Below are positions 33,172-41,686 of a DNA stretch of 55,166 bases, one piece after another. The translations under genes and the position numbers were made by a program. The DNA is taken from NCBI GenBank assembly GCA_026394565.1, contig JAPKYA010000028.1, forward strand, positions 1 to 55,166, read 5' to 3'. Every line of letters begins with the position of its first letter. Positions within the stretch are counted from its first letter, which is position 1. The DNA is from Methanothrix sp. (GTDB lineage: Archaea > Halobacteriota > Methanosarcinia > Methanotrichales > Methanotrichaceae). Under the pieces are notes generated by a model, which did not search any database, was not told the DNA's origin, and worked only from the letters and a program-made list of their open reading frames with translations.

Positions 33172-34061
33172 AATTAGTTGATCCATATGTGGTGATCTAC
33201 AAGCAGATCCATGCCGTGGTTGATGATGAGGGCAGCCGGGTGGAGCTCATGGAGCGCTCCAGTTGCTACGGCGGATCGGCCTGGGCCAGATATCATTACT
33301 CTAATGGGCCCCTGGTGAAAAGCTCCCGCAATTTAGGCGAATGGTTCCGCTATATGATAACGCCTGGCCGGGTCGATTTGGATCTGGTCTCCTCCAAGAG
33401 ATCGGCGGGCATCGAGTCGGTCATAGTCAATGAAAAGGAAGTGGAGGTAACTTATGCCGGCCTCGGTGGGGGCGGCGTGGGGGCTACCCTCTCCCGTGCT
33501 CACGCGCAGGATGTCTTGCGCTATGATGTAACCGAGTGTGGTGGAGGGCGCGTCGCTCGCGGCACAATAGTAATGCCTCGAAGAGAGAGGCTGATCATTG
33601 GAGTTGATGATACCGATTCCAAGACGGAGGGGGCGACATGGACTCTCATTCACAACATCGCCGCCAAGGTTGATCGACCTCCTGCGCGCTATGTCTCTCA
33701 CTCCCTGGTGCAGCTCTTTCCCGTGCCGACAAAGACCCAGAACTGCGTCTCCACTGCTGTGGAGTTCGCCTGCCTGCCCGGCAAAGCGGAAGCCATGCTC
33801 TCCGACTTCAAGGCCCTGCTCAGGAAGTACTCCGTCTCCAAGCAGACTGGCATGGCCGTCTTCCGGGACTTTGATCCCTCCTCGCTTCTGGCCTTTGGTC
33901 TGAGGTGCAAGCGAGAGAGGGTGACGTATGAGGATGCTCTGGAAGCGGCAAGGGAGAATGGAGTTCAGATCATGATGAACGGCCAGGGGTTGATTGGAGC
34001 CGTGGCTGCATTGCCCTTCTGCGCCCGGCCGGATGAGTCCGTTGTGCCGGCAATTCTATGA
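33162..34061 (+). CDS. Methanogenesis marker protein 11
   Basis: A 299-residue protein found in methanogens and described as methanogenesis marker 11. The middle contains IIGVDDTDSKTEGATWTLIHNIA, a DDTDS motif related to TiaS (tRNA-Ile2 agmatidine synthase), and the C-terminus has NGQGLIGAVAALPF. Its function is unproven; an ATP-dependent modification role is suggested by the motif. It begins at a TTG within the truD terminus and ends in an ATGA overlap with the next gene. This marks the host as a methanogen. Confidence 0.88.
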   Translation: MQLELVDPYVVIYKQIHAVVDDEGSRVELMERSSCYGGSAWARYHYSNGPLVKSSRNLGEWFRYMITPGRVDLDLVSSKRSAGIESVIVNEKEVEVTYAGLGGGGVGATLSRAHAQDVLRYDVTECGGGRVARGTIVMPRRERLIIGVDDTDSKTEGATWTLIHNIAAKVDRPPARYVSHSLVQLFPVPTKTQNCVSTAVEFACLPGKAEAMLSDFKALLRKYSVSKQTGMAVFRDFDPSSLLAFGLRCKRERVTYEDALEAARENGVQIMMNGQGLIGAVAALPFCARPDESVVPAIL

Positions 34062-35503
34062 AGTCCATGAACGGCCTGCAGGCAGCTGTCCAGGCTGCAG
34101 AAGATGCAGCAGCATGGGTTCGAACCTACGTCCCCGGCTATCCCATAACCGATCTGGCGGCGGCGCTGCAGGCCGAGATCTCAGTCAATGAGAAGGTGGC
34201 CCTGGAGATCGCCCTGGGGGCGTCAGCTACGGGCTCGCGCTCCCTGGTTATCGTCAAGCAGGTGGGCATGAATATTCTGGCAGATCCGCTGGTCATCTCG
34301 GCCACGCATACCATCGGCTCGGGGTTGGTGATCATCTCCGGAGATGATCTGGGCCCGAGGGGCTCTCAGGCAGAGATGGACAGCAGATTCTATGGACCGC
34401 TGACTGAGCTGCCCATGCTCGATCCCAGAAGCCCGGCCGCCTTGCACGCATCTATTTTGGAAGGCTACACCCTCTCCGAGCGGCTGAGAATTCCGGTTAT
34501 CGTGCGGGTGACAGCACGCCTTCTGGCCGACCAGGGCCCAATTGTCACGGCGCGGCCCGGTCGGGGTGCAGCCCAGCAATTCGAGAAGGAGAGCTGGGAT
34601 TTGACTATGCGCGGGCGGCATCAGAGGCACCACGACAAAATCCTGGCCGATGCAGAGGAGACCTCCGAGTCCACGACCCTGAACCGACTGGAGATCTCCG
34701 GGAACGTGGGCATCATCGCCGGCGGCTGCCCTGCGGCCCTCGCCGAAGGCCTGGGAGTCTCGCTCCTCTCCGTGGGCTACAGCAATCCTCTGCCTGCAAA
34801 GCTCCTGCACCGCTTCATAGATGGTCATCGTCTCATCCTGATAGCAGAGGAGCCGGAGCCCTTCATTGAGTTGCATCTGGCGTTGAGCCCTAAAGTCAAA
34901 GGCAAGCTCACCGGCCATCTGCCCCGCGGGCCTCTGGAGAGGGCGGACATCATCCGGGCGCTGGAGAGCCTGGAAGAGACGCCGGAGAAGAAGCCGCAGG
35001 TCTATGAGAGCGTGGCAGAAAGGGGCTACGCAGGCATTTGTGATGACTGTCCCTTCGTACCCCTTTTCCGGGCGCTGGCAAAAGTGGACGTGCCCGTGGC
35101 CGGGGATGCGGGCTGCGCCATTCGCACCACTCGCGAGCCCTACCAATCGGTGGACGTGGTCTACGGCCTGGGATCATCGGTGGGCGTAGCCTCGGGCTTT
35201 GCCAAAAAGGGTATTGCCGTGGTGGGAGACTTTGCTCTGGCACACTCGGGCCTGCAGGGCCTGATCAATGCCGTCTGGCAGAAGCGCTATGTTCTCGTCA
35301 TCTTGCTCAAGAACGATGTGGCAGCCATGACCGGCGGGCAGGAGGCCCCCGATCTCACTCACTTGCTGGAGGCGCTGGTGCCGACGCGCCGCCTGGAGCT
35401 GCCCGGCTCGGAGGAAGTGGTGGAGCAGGTGCTCAGGGAGGAGCTGAAGAGATCGGGAGCTTCGGTCGTGGTAGCCCTGGGCAAATGCACGAAGCACGCA
35501 TAG
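34058..35503 (+). CDS. IorA-like thiamine-diphosphate 2-oxoacid oxidoreductase subunit
   Basis: A 481-residue protein organised like the alpha subunit of indolepyruvate:ferredoxin oxidoreductase. It has the N-terminal pyrimidine-binding domain (YVPGYPITDLAAAL, NEKVALEIALGAS, GSRSLVIVKQVGMN) and the C-terminal TPP-binding domain (VVGDFALAHSGLQGLINAV then VILLKNDVAAMTGGQ). It lacks the C-terminal ferredoxin-like 4Fe-4S domain of classical IorA, and a CDDCPF motif replaces the usual Cys cluster. No beta subunit follows. It is translationally coupled to mmp11, which suggests a methanogen-specific role rather than amino acid metabolism. Confidence 0.75.
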   Translation: MKSMNGLQAAVQAAEDAAAWVRTYVPGYPITDLAAALQAEISVNEKVALEIALGASATGSRSLVIVKQVGMNILADPLVISATHTIGSGLVIISGDDLGPRGSQAEMDSRFYGPLTELPMLDPRSPAALHASILEGYTLSERLRIPVIVRVTARLLADQGPIVTARPGRGAAQQFEKESWDLTMRGRHQRHHDKILADAEETSESTTLNRLEISGNVGIIAGGCPAALAEGLGVSLLSVGYSNPLPAKLLHRFIDGHRLILIAEEPEPFIELHLALSPKVKGKLTGHLPRGPLERADIIRALESLEETPEKKPQVYESVAERGYAGICDDCPFVPLFRALAKVDVPVAGDAGCAIRTTREPYQSVDVVYGLGSSVGVASGFAKKGIAVVGDFALAHSGLQGLINAVWQKRYVLVILLKNDVAAMTGGQEAPDLTHLLEALVPTRRLELPGSEEVVEQVLREELKRSGASVVVALGKCTKHA

Positions 35504-36325
35504 CTATACTGTTTTAGCTGCTGCTGTTATCGATGCTACATCCAAGAAGGGCATAGCTCCACCAGTGTACATGGGCAATTTGCCATCCCACTTCTCGACA
35601 GCTTTGGTTTGCATCTCAACTTTGCGCAGTTCAATCAGCTCAGGTGTAATGGCCTGCTTTTGCAGATTCAATGCGTCAGCTTCTGCTTGTGCCTGGGTGA
35701 CTTTTTGTTGTGCCTCCACCTGAATGCGCTTAAGATCGGTTTCAGACTTGAGCATTTGTTGCGAGGCAGTCACCTTTGCTTCAATGGCCTGTGTAAAAGA
35801 TTCACTGAATTTAAAGTCAGTGATTGCGGTTGACTCTACGATAATTCCATAAATAGATAGTCTTTGATATAACAAATCCTGGATGGTGCTGGCCACTGTT
35901 GACCGGTTTGTGATCAATTGTTCTGCGCTAAACCTGGCCGCGCTTGCCTTCAGCACTTCTTGCACGGTGGGCTGGATTATGCTCTCACCGTAAAACTGTC
36001 CCAGGTCTGCATAGATCTTCGGCACGCTTTCCGGCCTCAGATGGTAAATTACCGCCACCTTGGTGTTAACAGTCTGCAAATCCTTGGAGGCCGCAGTTCC
36101 CTCTGCTTCATACTTCTGGGTTTTAACATTGAACCGCTCAACGTTCTGCATGATTGGAATTCTGAAATGTATTCCTGGATCGATGGATTTGTCACTGACT
36201 TTTCCCCAGGTCACAAGTACACCACGCTCAGTTGCATCAATAGTATAAACCGGTCCAAAGAATACAACTATAACGATTGCAAAAATCACCAGCAATGGCC
36301 ATAGCTTAGCCAATTTAAGCTCCAC
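35504..36325 (-). CDS. SPFH/Band 7 (prohibitin-like) membrane protein
   Basis: A 273-residue protein with a single N-terminal helix (LWPLLVIFAIVIVVFFGPVY), then the SPFH domain (DATERGVLVTWGKVSDKSIDPGIHFRIPI to IIVESTAITDFKFSESFTQAIEAK). A coiled coil follows (QQMLKSETDLKRIQVEAQQK), then a short conserved tail. Such proteins form membrane microdomain scaffolds and regulate proteases. I start at the GTG preceded by ggcggag; longer frames run into the gene upstream. Confidence 0.88.
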   Translation of the reverse strand: MELKLAKLWPLLVIFAIVIVVFFGPVYTIDATERGVLVTWGKVSDKSIDPGIHFRIPIMQNVERFNVKTQKYEAEGTAASKDLQTVNTKVAVIYHLRPESVPKIYADLGQFYGESIIQPTVQEVLKASAARFSAEQLITNRSTVASTIQDLLYQRLSIYGIIVESTAITDFKFSESFTQAIEAKVTASQQMLKSETDLKRIQVEAQQKVTQAQAEADALNLQKQAITPELIELRKVEMQTKAVEKWDGKLPMYTGGAMPFLDVASITAAAKTV

Positions 36326-36348
36326 TATTTCTCCGCCTATCGTTGTTC

Positions 36349-36639
36349 TCAAATTAATTCCTCTCTGTTTGCCTGCAAAGCCTCTTGGCGCAGAAAGTCG
36401 GGCGAGTCCCTCACCGCCTCCAGCACCTTCTTCGCTGCCGAGCACCTCTCCACCTTGGTAGCATCGGCTGCCATCTGCACCAGATCCTCGACATCGATCT
36501 GGCCCATCTTGAACTTGGTAACGAGAATGCCGGTCATGACGGCATCGCTATGCTTCGCTTTCTTGGCCAATTTTTTCAGAGCTCCCTCGGCCAGGACAGA
36601 CATTTCAGGCCGAGCCATCTCTGGTGGTGGATGATGCAC
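36349..36639 (-). CDS. Uncharacterised small helical protein
   Basis: A 96-residue protein, mostly helical, with LAEGALKKLAKKAKHSDAVM, DVEDLVQMAADATKVERCSA and VLEAVRDSPDFLRQEA. It is GTG-started; an ATG eight codons in (MARPEMS) is an alternative. It precedes the SPFH gene by about 23 bases and is probably co-transcribed with it. I recognise no family. Confidence 0.6.
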   Translation of the reverse strand: MHHPPPEMARPEMSVLAEGALKKLAKKAKHSDAVMTGILVTKFKMGQIDVEDLVQMAADATKVERCSAAKKVLEAVRDSPDFLRQEALQANREELI

Positions 36640-36699
36640 TAATAGCCTTTCCCTCTAACCAGTCTTTATCTATAATGTGCATCGCCAAACATTTTCCCA

Positions 36700-37107
36700 T
36701 CACCAGCTTAATGGGTCAAACTCCGTCAGGGGATCGTCTCTCGGCATGCCGTATCCTGCATCCACATAGATCTTATTGAAGTTCTTTTTCAAATTGGCAG
36801 TCCCATTGGCATTGGCCTTGTAAACCACGCACATCCAGCATCCGCCTTTGTCCTGGCCGGTTTTGTTATCGATGTCCAGGAAGACCTGCGTGCCCATCAG
36901 GTTATCGCGAGTGAACTCTCTGGCATTCAAACCAGCCTGGGAATTGGCATTAACGCTCATCACATCTGCCAGGCGGACACAGCCCAGCTCGCTGACCTCA
37001 AAGGTCACGCCGTCTGTAATCCTCGTCACAACTCCAACAGCTTCCTCTGGATGAGAGGATGCGGTTAGTGTGAGCAGGAACAGGACGATCATTGCCATCT
37101 TCTTCAT
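36700..37107 (-). CDS. Exported staphylococcal-nuclease-like (SNase fold) protein
   Basis: A 135-residue protein with a clear signal peptide (MKKMAMIVLFLLTLTASS). The mature part begins GVVTRITDGVTFEV and continues CVRLADVMSVNA, NAREFTRDNLMGTQVFLDIDN and KIYVDAGYG. This is the OB-fold pattern of thermonuclease. The catalytic Arg-Glu-Arg set is not clear: the segment equivalent to RLxGID(A/T)PE reads RLADVMSVNA. It may be a non-catalytic relative. Confidence 0.7.
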   Translation of the reverse strand: MKKMAMIVLFLLTLTASSHPEEAVGVVTRITDGVTFEVSELGCVRLADVMSVNANSQAGLNAREFTRDNLMGTQVFLDIDNKTGQDKGGCWMCVVYKANANGTANLKKNFNKIYVDAGYGMPRDDPLTEFDPLSW

Positions 37108-37154
37108 AATACAAATGCCTAATGCTCGATAATGCAAAAAATCTTTCCCTCAGT

Positions 37155-37193
37155 GAAACGGCGGCGGCGTACCCGCACAGCAAGCTGTGAGGC
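37155..37193. repeat. Copy of the GC-rich hairpin repeat
   Basis: The string gtgaaacggcggcggcgtac followed by ccgcacagcaagctgtgagg resembles the reverse complement of the unit at 23941-24000 (tgaaactgcggcggcgca...cgcagcaagctgcggggca). It lies upstream of the SNase-like gene and between two divergent secreted protein genes. Confidence 0.55.
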
Positions 37194-37282
37194 ATTCATT
37201 TTAAATTATAATTATACGCACCAGAAGATTTAATACTCATATAGACCTAATTAGGCAATATATCAAGTAAGGAGGGATCATA

Positions 37283-38008
37283 TTGAAAACCCATTTCAAC
37301 ATAGCAATCCTTCTCTTTCTCATAGGGATTATGGGATTGCCGAGTGCAACATCTAACTGCGCGGACGAATATACAGGGACTTACCATTCTTTGTATAAAG
37401 CGGACATCAGTCATCCGTGCCCAAATCCATACACATACGCAGAATACAACCTGTATGGAGGTGCCAACGCTGACTTTGATCTTTATGTCTTAGACACATG
37501 GAATAACACCTGGTACAAATCGACAACCACTGACTACAATGAATATGTAAAGGTTCCAATTCATTGCGGCTACTCTCATCAAGCTTATGTATGGACCTAC
37601 AGCGGAAGCGGAACCTGGAGAGTATGCTCACCACAGGTCAGTTTTGGAGAAGGATTTAGTCGGATTGCCGACTCAGATTCAGCGCCGGATATAACCATTA
37701 CTACATCAACTATCTCACATCAACCCAGTGCAGGTGGAATTGAAGGCAGATGGAAACTTACATTTGACTGGGACTGCGATGGATCATCCAATGATGATGA
37801 ATTAATCTTCTATGATGATGGTACCTTCGGCGATGATACCACTCTTAGAGAGGGAGAATGGACAAAGAATGGGCAGTCAATCCGCTGGGAACATGATGAA
37901 GATCCAAACGCATTGTATAGAGGATCGATATTCGGCCTTTATATGAGCGGAACAATGTCGACCGGCGATGGCCAGCATGGTTGCTGGACTGCGAGAAAAG
38001 AAGATTAG
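37283..38008 (+). CDS. Secreted two-domain protein
   Basis: A 241-residue secreted protein. A signal peptide MKTHFNIAILLFLIGIMGLPSATS precedes residues about 25-120, which resemble a PPC-like beta-sandwich (ANADFDLYVLDTWNNTW, then SGSGTWRVCSP). Residues about 150-241 form a lipocalin-like domain (IEGRWKLTFDWDCDG, YDDGTFGDDTTLREGEWTKNG). Six cysteines are present. The start is a TTG preceded by a perfect ggagg 7 bases away. A cell-surface or extracellular role is likely; no enzyme motif. Confidence 0.7.
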   Translation: MKTHFNIAILLFLIGIMGLPSATSNCADEYTGTYHSLYKADISHPCPNPYTYAEYNLYGGANADFDLYVLDTWNNTWYKSTTTDYNEYVKVPIHCGYSHQAYVWTYSGSGTWRVCSPQVSFGEGFSRIADSDSAPDITITTSTISHQPSAGGIEGRWKLTFDWDCDGSSNDDELIFYDDGTFGDDTTLREGEWTKNGQSIRWEHDEDPNALYRGSIFGLYMSGTMSTGDGQHGCWTARKED

Positions 38009-38038
38009 AAATCAATGAATAGGCAAACCTAGGAATAG

Positions 38039-38088
38039 GAACGGATGCCAGGACAAACGCCTTCGCAAAAAGAAATCGGCATCCGTTC
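38039..38088 (+). terminator. Inverted repeat after the secreted protein gene
   Basis: A perfect 11-base inverted repeat, gaacggatgcc (38039-38049) and ggcatccgttc (38078-38088), lies 30 bases after the stop. The loop is 28 bases. It ends in ttgataattt rather than a pure T run, so it could serve as a 3' hairpin or a regulatory site for the next gene. Confidence 0.4.
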
Positions 38089-38104
38089 TTGATAATTTCA
38101 CCAT

Positions 38105-38365
38105 ATGAAAAGAGACATTCAAAGCCTGAAGAGACGGCTGGGCATAGCTCTAGTTATCCTCTCCTTTGCCTTTTACGGATGCCTCTTGCTCGTGCCGCTC
38201 TCCTCTTTCTCCGCAGATAGAAAAATAGCATTGTCTACCTTGCTGATCATTTTGGGAGAGGGGTCTTTCTGGCTGGCGGTCATCATCCTGGGGCGAGAGG
38301 CGATAGCAAAATATCGAAGAGTCGATTGGCGAACTCGGCTCTCCGGATTGCTGAAAAAACTTTAA
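38105..38365 (+). CDS. Transporter-suffix-domain small membrane protein
   Basis: An 86-residue protein with two membrane helices: RLGIALVILSFAFYGCLLLVPL and ALSTLLIILGEGSFWLAVIILG, then a basic tail EAIAKYRRVDWRTRL. The ILGEGSFWLA motif is characteristic of the small protein family called transporter suffix domain. Its function is unknown. Confidence 0.7.
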   Translation: MKRDIQSLKRRLGIALVILSFAFYGCLLLVPLSSFSADRKIALSTLLIILGEGSFWLAVIILGREAIAKYRRVDWRTRLSGLLKKL

Positions 38366-38615
38366 GGTCGTGCGCGTGGACGCAGGAGGCACCCTAAACG
38401 GCCAGCTCCTGCGCCAGGACTTGGTTGCCGTGGTGAGCCTTCTCATCTATCCCAGCCTTGTGGGGGGAGAAAAGCAAAGCAGCATCTTTCGCGCTCACGA
38501 CCTGCCTGACATTGCTGATCCGCTGACTGGGCCAGAGGGTGTGTTCTCCCTTAAGCTCATGCAGATGGAGAGGCTCACGGGCGATGTTATATGGCTGCGC
38601 TATGAGGTCAAGTGA
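38362..38615 (+). pseudogene. C-terminal fragment of a riboflavin-pathway reductase (RibD/ArfC)
   Basis: The frame encodes KVVRVDAGGTLNGQLLRQDLVAVVSLLIYPSLVGG and ends LTGDVIWLRYEVK. This is the C-terminal end of the 2,5-diamino-6-ribosylamino-pyrimidinone 5'-phosphate reductase family. About 140 N-terminal residues are missing, and the fragment begins inside the last codons of the preceding gene. It is a relic of recombination. Confidence 0.8.
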
Positions 38616-38665
38616 TCGGGTCCGGCCCAAAATGGTTATATCCATATTTTCCGTTCTTTATTATC

Positions 38666-39217
38666 ATGAAAGTATGGAATAATATCTCGAAATTAGTGAC
38701 GCTTCTTGGCATCTTCTTGTTGCTGGCCTCGACGGCAGACTCTCAGATGAACCGGGACAGCCCCTTCTTGGGGAGCAAGCTTCCCAGGACCGATGATCAG
38801 AGCATGATCGGCCAAGGCCGGCAGCCATCGACGCCCGTCATGATCTCTGAGCCCTTCAATAATCAGGCCGTCTCTGACTTGTCGATATCTGCTGATCAGA
38901 ACAATACCACCTGCAATCAAGTCTCATTCCTGCTGACATTGACTGCATCTCCCAGCGGCTCCACTGGATATCTGCCGGTAAAGGTTAGAGTGCTGGAGAA
39001 CCGCCAGGGCACGCCCACCGCAGTTGCCGAACTGATTCTTCTCATGCCGGTCACTGGCGGCTCACTGCATGAGACCATCGGATTTTCCAGCGCAATTGCG
39101 CCGTTCGCGGACAGCCGGAATAGTGAGATCACTGTGACGGCAGATCCGGATAGAGAAATTCCGGAGACGAATGAGGGAAATAATGCCCTGACCTTTAGCG
39201 TAACCTGCCGGGGCTAG
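38666..39217 (+). CDS. Secreted protein with CARDB-like domain
   Basis: A 183-residue protein. A signal peptide MKVWNNISKLVTLLGIFLLLASTADS is followed by a Pro/Ser-rich stretch and one Ig-like CARDB domain (PVKVRVLENRQGTPTAVAEL to DPDREIPETNEGNNALTFSV). The closing EIPETNEGNN...F motif is typical of CARDB repeats. It is probably a surface or extracellular adhesion-type protein. The ATG at 38666 starts the signal peptide. Confidence 0.75.
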   Translation: MKVWNNISKLVTLLGIFLLLASTADSQMNRDSPFLGSKLPRTDDQSMIGQGRQPSTPVMISEPFNNQAVSDLSISADQNNTTCNQVSFLLTLTASPSGSTGYLPVKVRVLENRQGTPTAVAELILLMPVTGGSLHETIGFSSAIAPFADSRNSEITVTADPDREIPETNEGNNALTFSVTCRG

Positions 39218-39389
39218 GGGCAAAGGCAAGGATGGGGCGCTTTTCTCTTTCGGCACTCATCCGACTAACTATTCGCGAGGCTCGTCCAAGTATCCGTCGT
39301 TCGGGCATCCATTTAGAGGACAACTTAAGGCAAAAAAGCATCTGCATCCTGAAGACGGCAGGAAAAAGCAGTGCTGTACCGTCTTGCCT

Positions 39390-39728
39390 TTATAATCCTG
39401 CATAAAATTCTGCGCTTTCGAGGATTTCCTGCAACTTATCTTCAGAGATGCCCTCAAGGTCTTCCTGATGCATCCATCCTTCATATATCAGTCGAGCGAA
39501 GACAAAGCGCAGGACAGAGTAACGATAGTCATACTTCTCATCGGTCTCCTTGCGCTTTTCTGTCAGGTAGTCATGAAGTCTCCATAGATCAGTCGAATCC
39601 CGGGTCTCAGCCGCCATTTTGCGGACTTCCTCCATGATGGCTTTGCACTCACGATTGTAGGCTGCCTTGTAAGCTTGTCGTGCTATCTTTTTCTCGCTTT
39701 TTGACCATTCTTTCTCGTTTGGTATCAT
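39390..39728 (-). CDS. Fluorescence-recovery-protein-like (FRP-like) protein
   Basis: A 112-residue helical protein. WSKSEKKIARQAYKAAYNRE then STDLWRLHDYLTEKRKETDE and KYDYRYSVLRFVFARLIYEG closely follow the pattern of cyanobacterial FRP (DDLWKLHDFLSAKRHEID...KYD.R.SV..FVFA.L), which turns off the orange carotenoid protein. FRP-like proteins without OCP partners are known; their role is unclear. The HEAT-repeat gene upstream ends next to it. A TTG start at 39749 is an alternative. Confidence 0.7.
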   Translation of the reverse strand: MIPNEKEWSKSEKKIARQAYKAAYNRECKAIMEEVRKMAAETRDSTDLWRLHDYLTEKRKETDEKYDYRYSVLRFVFARLIYEGWMHQEDLEGISEDKLQEILESAEFYAGL

Positions 39729-39749
39729 TTCTCTTTTCTCATGCCCCAA

Positions 39750-40694
39750 TCAAATCTCCTGCTTAAATATCTCCACCAGCGAATCTTTGGCCTTCTTCAT
39801 CACTTCCGTGGGACAGGTCTTGTAGGCCCGCTGCAGCGGCTCTATTGCCCTCTCGTCTGCAATCTCTCCCAGGCTCCAGGCCGCCCAGGCCCGCATCTTC
39901 TCGTCCTCCCTACCGAACATAATCTCCACCAGGGGCTCCAATGCTTTGTTGTGACCTATCTCGCCAAGCGTTGTGACGGCTGTATAGCGAACCTGCCAGT
40001 CCTGGTCCTGCAAGGCCTGCATAGCCAGATCGCAGGCACATTCCCCTTTTATCTTGCCCAGGGACTTCAGTGCCTCGCACCGCACAGCGCTCTCGCCATC
40101 CTGCAAAGCCCGGGCCAAACAATGCAATGCCTCATCGCAGGCCACCTCGCCCATGAAGGCTGCAGCTCTGCGCCGAACCTCCATCTCCTCATCCTGCAGC
40201 AGGCGTGCCACATCGGTCAGAGATTCCCGGTGCCCGATCTTGGCAAGACCCGTCACGGCCATGCCCCGGACCTCGGGCTCGCCGTAGCCTAAGAGATCAC
40301 GCAAGGCTTCTGCCGCCCCCAGCGTGCGCAGCGCCACTGCCGCCCGCAGACGCACATCTTTGGAGCTGTCCTGTTTCATGGCCAAAACCAGCGCGGGTAC
40401 CGCATCCTGGCTCCTGACAGCCTCCAGGGCGGCGGCGCACCATTCGCGAACCACCTGATCAGGATCACTGTGCATGGCCCGGCAGAGCGGCTCTACTCCT
40501 CTGGGGCTGCCGATCTTTCCCAAAATCCAGGCGGATTTATATCGCAGATCGGAGAACTCGCCCGCCTCCAGGGCAATGGCCGTCTGATCCACGGCTGCCT
40601 CTCCCAGATTCACCAGGGCCCATGCCGCCTTCTGGCGTTCGAAGTAGTCATCGCTCTTGCCGAGCATTTCGATCAGTTCACGAGCCTTATCCAT
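39750..40694 (-). CDS. HEAT-repeat (PBS-lyase-like) protein
   Basis: A 314-residue protein made of about nine 31-residue HEAT/PBS-lyase repeats. Examples are KSAWILGKIGSPRGVEPLCRA, RAAVALRTLGAAEALRDLLG and RYTAVTTLGEIGHNKALEPL. There is no lyase catalytic domain, so it is probably a protein-protein scaffold. It is directly upstream of and nearly contiguous with the FRP-like gene on the same strand. HEAT-like repeats and FRP both occur in phycobilisome biology, but no phycobilisome genes are here. Confidence 0.88.
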   Translation of the reverse strand: MDKARELIEMLGKSDDYFERQKAAWALVNLGEAAVDQTAIALEAGEFSDLRYKSAWILGKIGSPRGVEPLCRAMHSDPDQVVREWCAAALEAVRSQDAVPALVLAMKQDSSKDVRLRAAVALRTLGAAEALRDLLGYGEPEVRGMAVTGLAKIGHRESLTDVARLLQDEEMEVRRRAAAFMGEVACDEALHCLARALQDGESAVRCEALKSLGKIKGECACDLAMQALQDQDWQVRYTAVTTLGEIGHNKALEPLVEIMFGREDEKMRAWAAWSLGEIADERAIEPLQRAYKTCPTEVMKKAKDSLVEIFKQEI

Positions 40695-40774
40695 GCTGGT
40701 TGTTCGGGCCTGCCGTCATTTAAGCTTTATCGAAAGGATAAATAGTAAGGACAAATGCAGATCTGGAAAGGATT

Positions 40775-41686
40775 ATGGGATACCTCTTCGGGCCTGTGCT
40801 CTCTCGCCGCCTGGGCCTGTCCATGGGCGTGGACCTGCTCAAATACAAGACCTGCAACCTGGATTGCGTCTACTGTGAGTTGGGCAGAACCGCCTGCAAA
40901 ACCTCCTGTCGGGATCGTTTCGTGCCCCGGCAAAAGGTCTTAAAGGAGATCGAGCTGAGACGGGGCGAGCCCTTCGACCACCTCACCTTTGCCGGATCGG
41001 GAGAGCCGACTTTGAGCCTGGATCTGGGCGAGATCGTGGCTCGGGCCAAGGAGATAATCGACTCTCCAGTGGCCGTGATCACCAACAGTACCCTTCTCTC
41101 AAACCCTGCGGTTCGAAAAGAGGTTGCAGCTGCGGATGTGGTCCTCCCCTCTTTGGATGCAGCCAGCCAAACGGCTTTTTTGGCCATCAACCGGCCGGCA
41201 TCCGGCTTGCTGGCTGCGGAGATGATTGCGGGCTTAAAAGACTTCAGAAAGGAATTTTCCGGCGAGATCTGGCTGGAGGTGATGCTGGTGAGGGGCATGA
41301 ACGACCAGGAGGCGGAGCTGATCGCCAGGGCCGCAGAATCTACAGAGCCGGACCGAATTCAGCTCAACACCGTGGTCCGGCCGCCTGCGGAGCCAGTGCA
41401 AGCTTTGAGCGAGGAGGAGATGCAAAGGATGCTGGAGATCTTTCCCGGTGCCGAGTTGATACCGGACTGGGACTGGAGCGTTCCCGCACGTATCCGGGAT
41501 CGTCTGCTGGATCATCTCTTTGGCAGGCCCTGCACTCTGGAGGAGATAAGCCGCCACCTGGAAATAGACGGAAGCGATGCCATCAAGTACTGCAAGATCC
41601 TGGAGAAGGACAGCCTGATATCCAGAAGGCTGCATAGCGGCAAGCTCTATTTTCATGCCATCGACAAATCAATAAATAATGATTAA
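40775..41686 (+). CDS. Radical SAM protein (COG0731-like)
   Basis: A 303-residue radical SAM enzyme with the cluster motif CNLDCVYC (Cys27, Cys31, Cys34), then LTFAGSGEPTLSLDLGEI (the GE motif) and VITNSTLLSNPAVRKEV. The C-terminal 60 residues form a winged-helix-like domain (CTLEEISRHLEIDGSDAIKYCKIL), which is an addition to the minimal fold. A ribosome-binding site ggaaagg precedes the ATG. The substrate is unknown; related proteins include wyosine-type tRNA modification enzymes. Confidence 0.88.
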   Translation: MGYLFGPVLSRRLGLSMGVDLLKYKTCNLDCVYCELGRTACKTSCRDRFVPRQKVLKEIELRRGEPFDHLTFAGSGEPTLSLDLGEIVARAKEIIDSPVAVITNSTLLSNPAVRKEVAAADVVLPSLDAASQTAFLAINRPASGLLAAEMIAGLKDFRKEFSGEIWLEVMLVRGMNDQEAELIARAAESTEPDRIQLNTVVRPPAEPVQALSEEEMQRMLEIFPGAELIPDWDWSVPARIRDRLLDHLFGRPCTLEEISRHLEIDGSDAIKYCKILEKDSLISRRLHSGKLYFHAIDKSINND

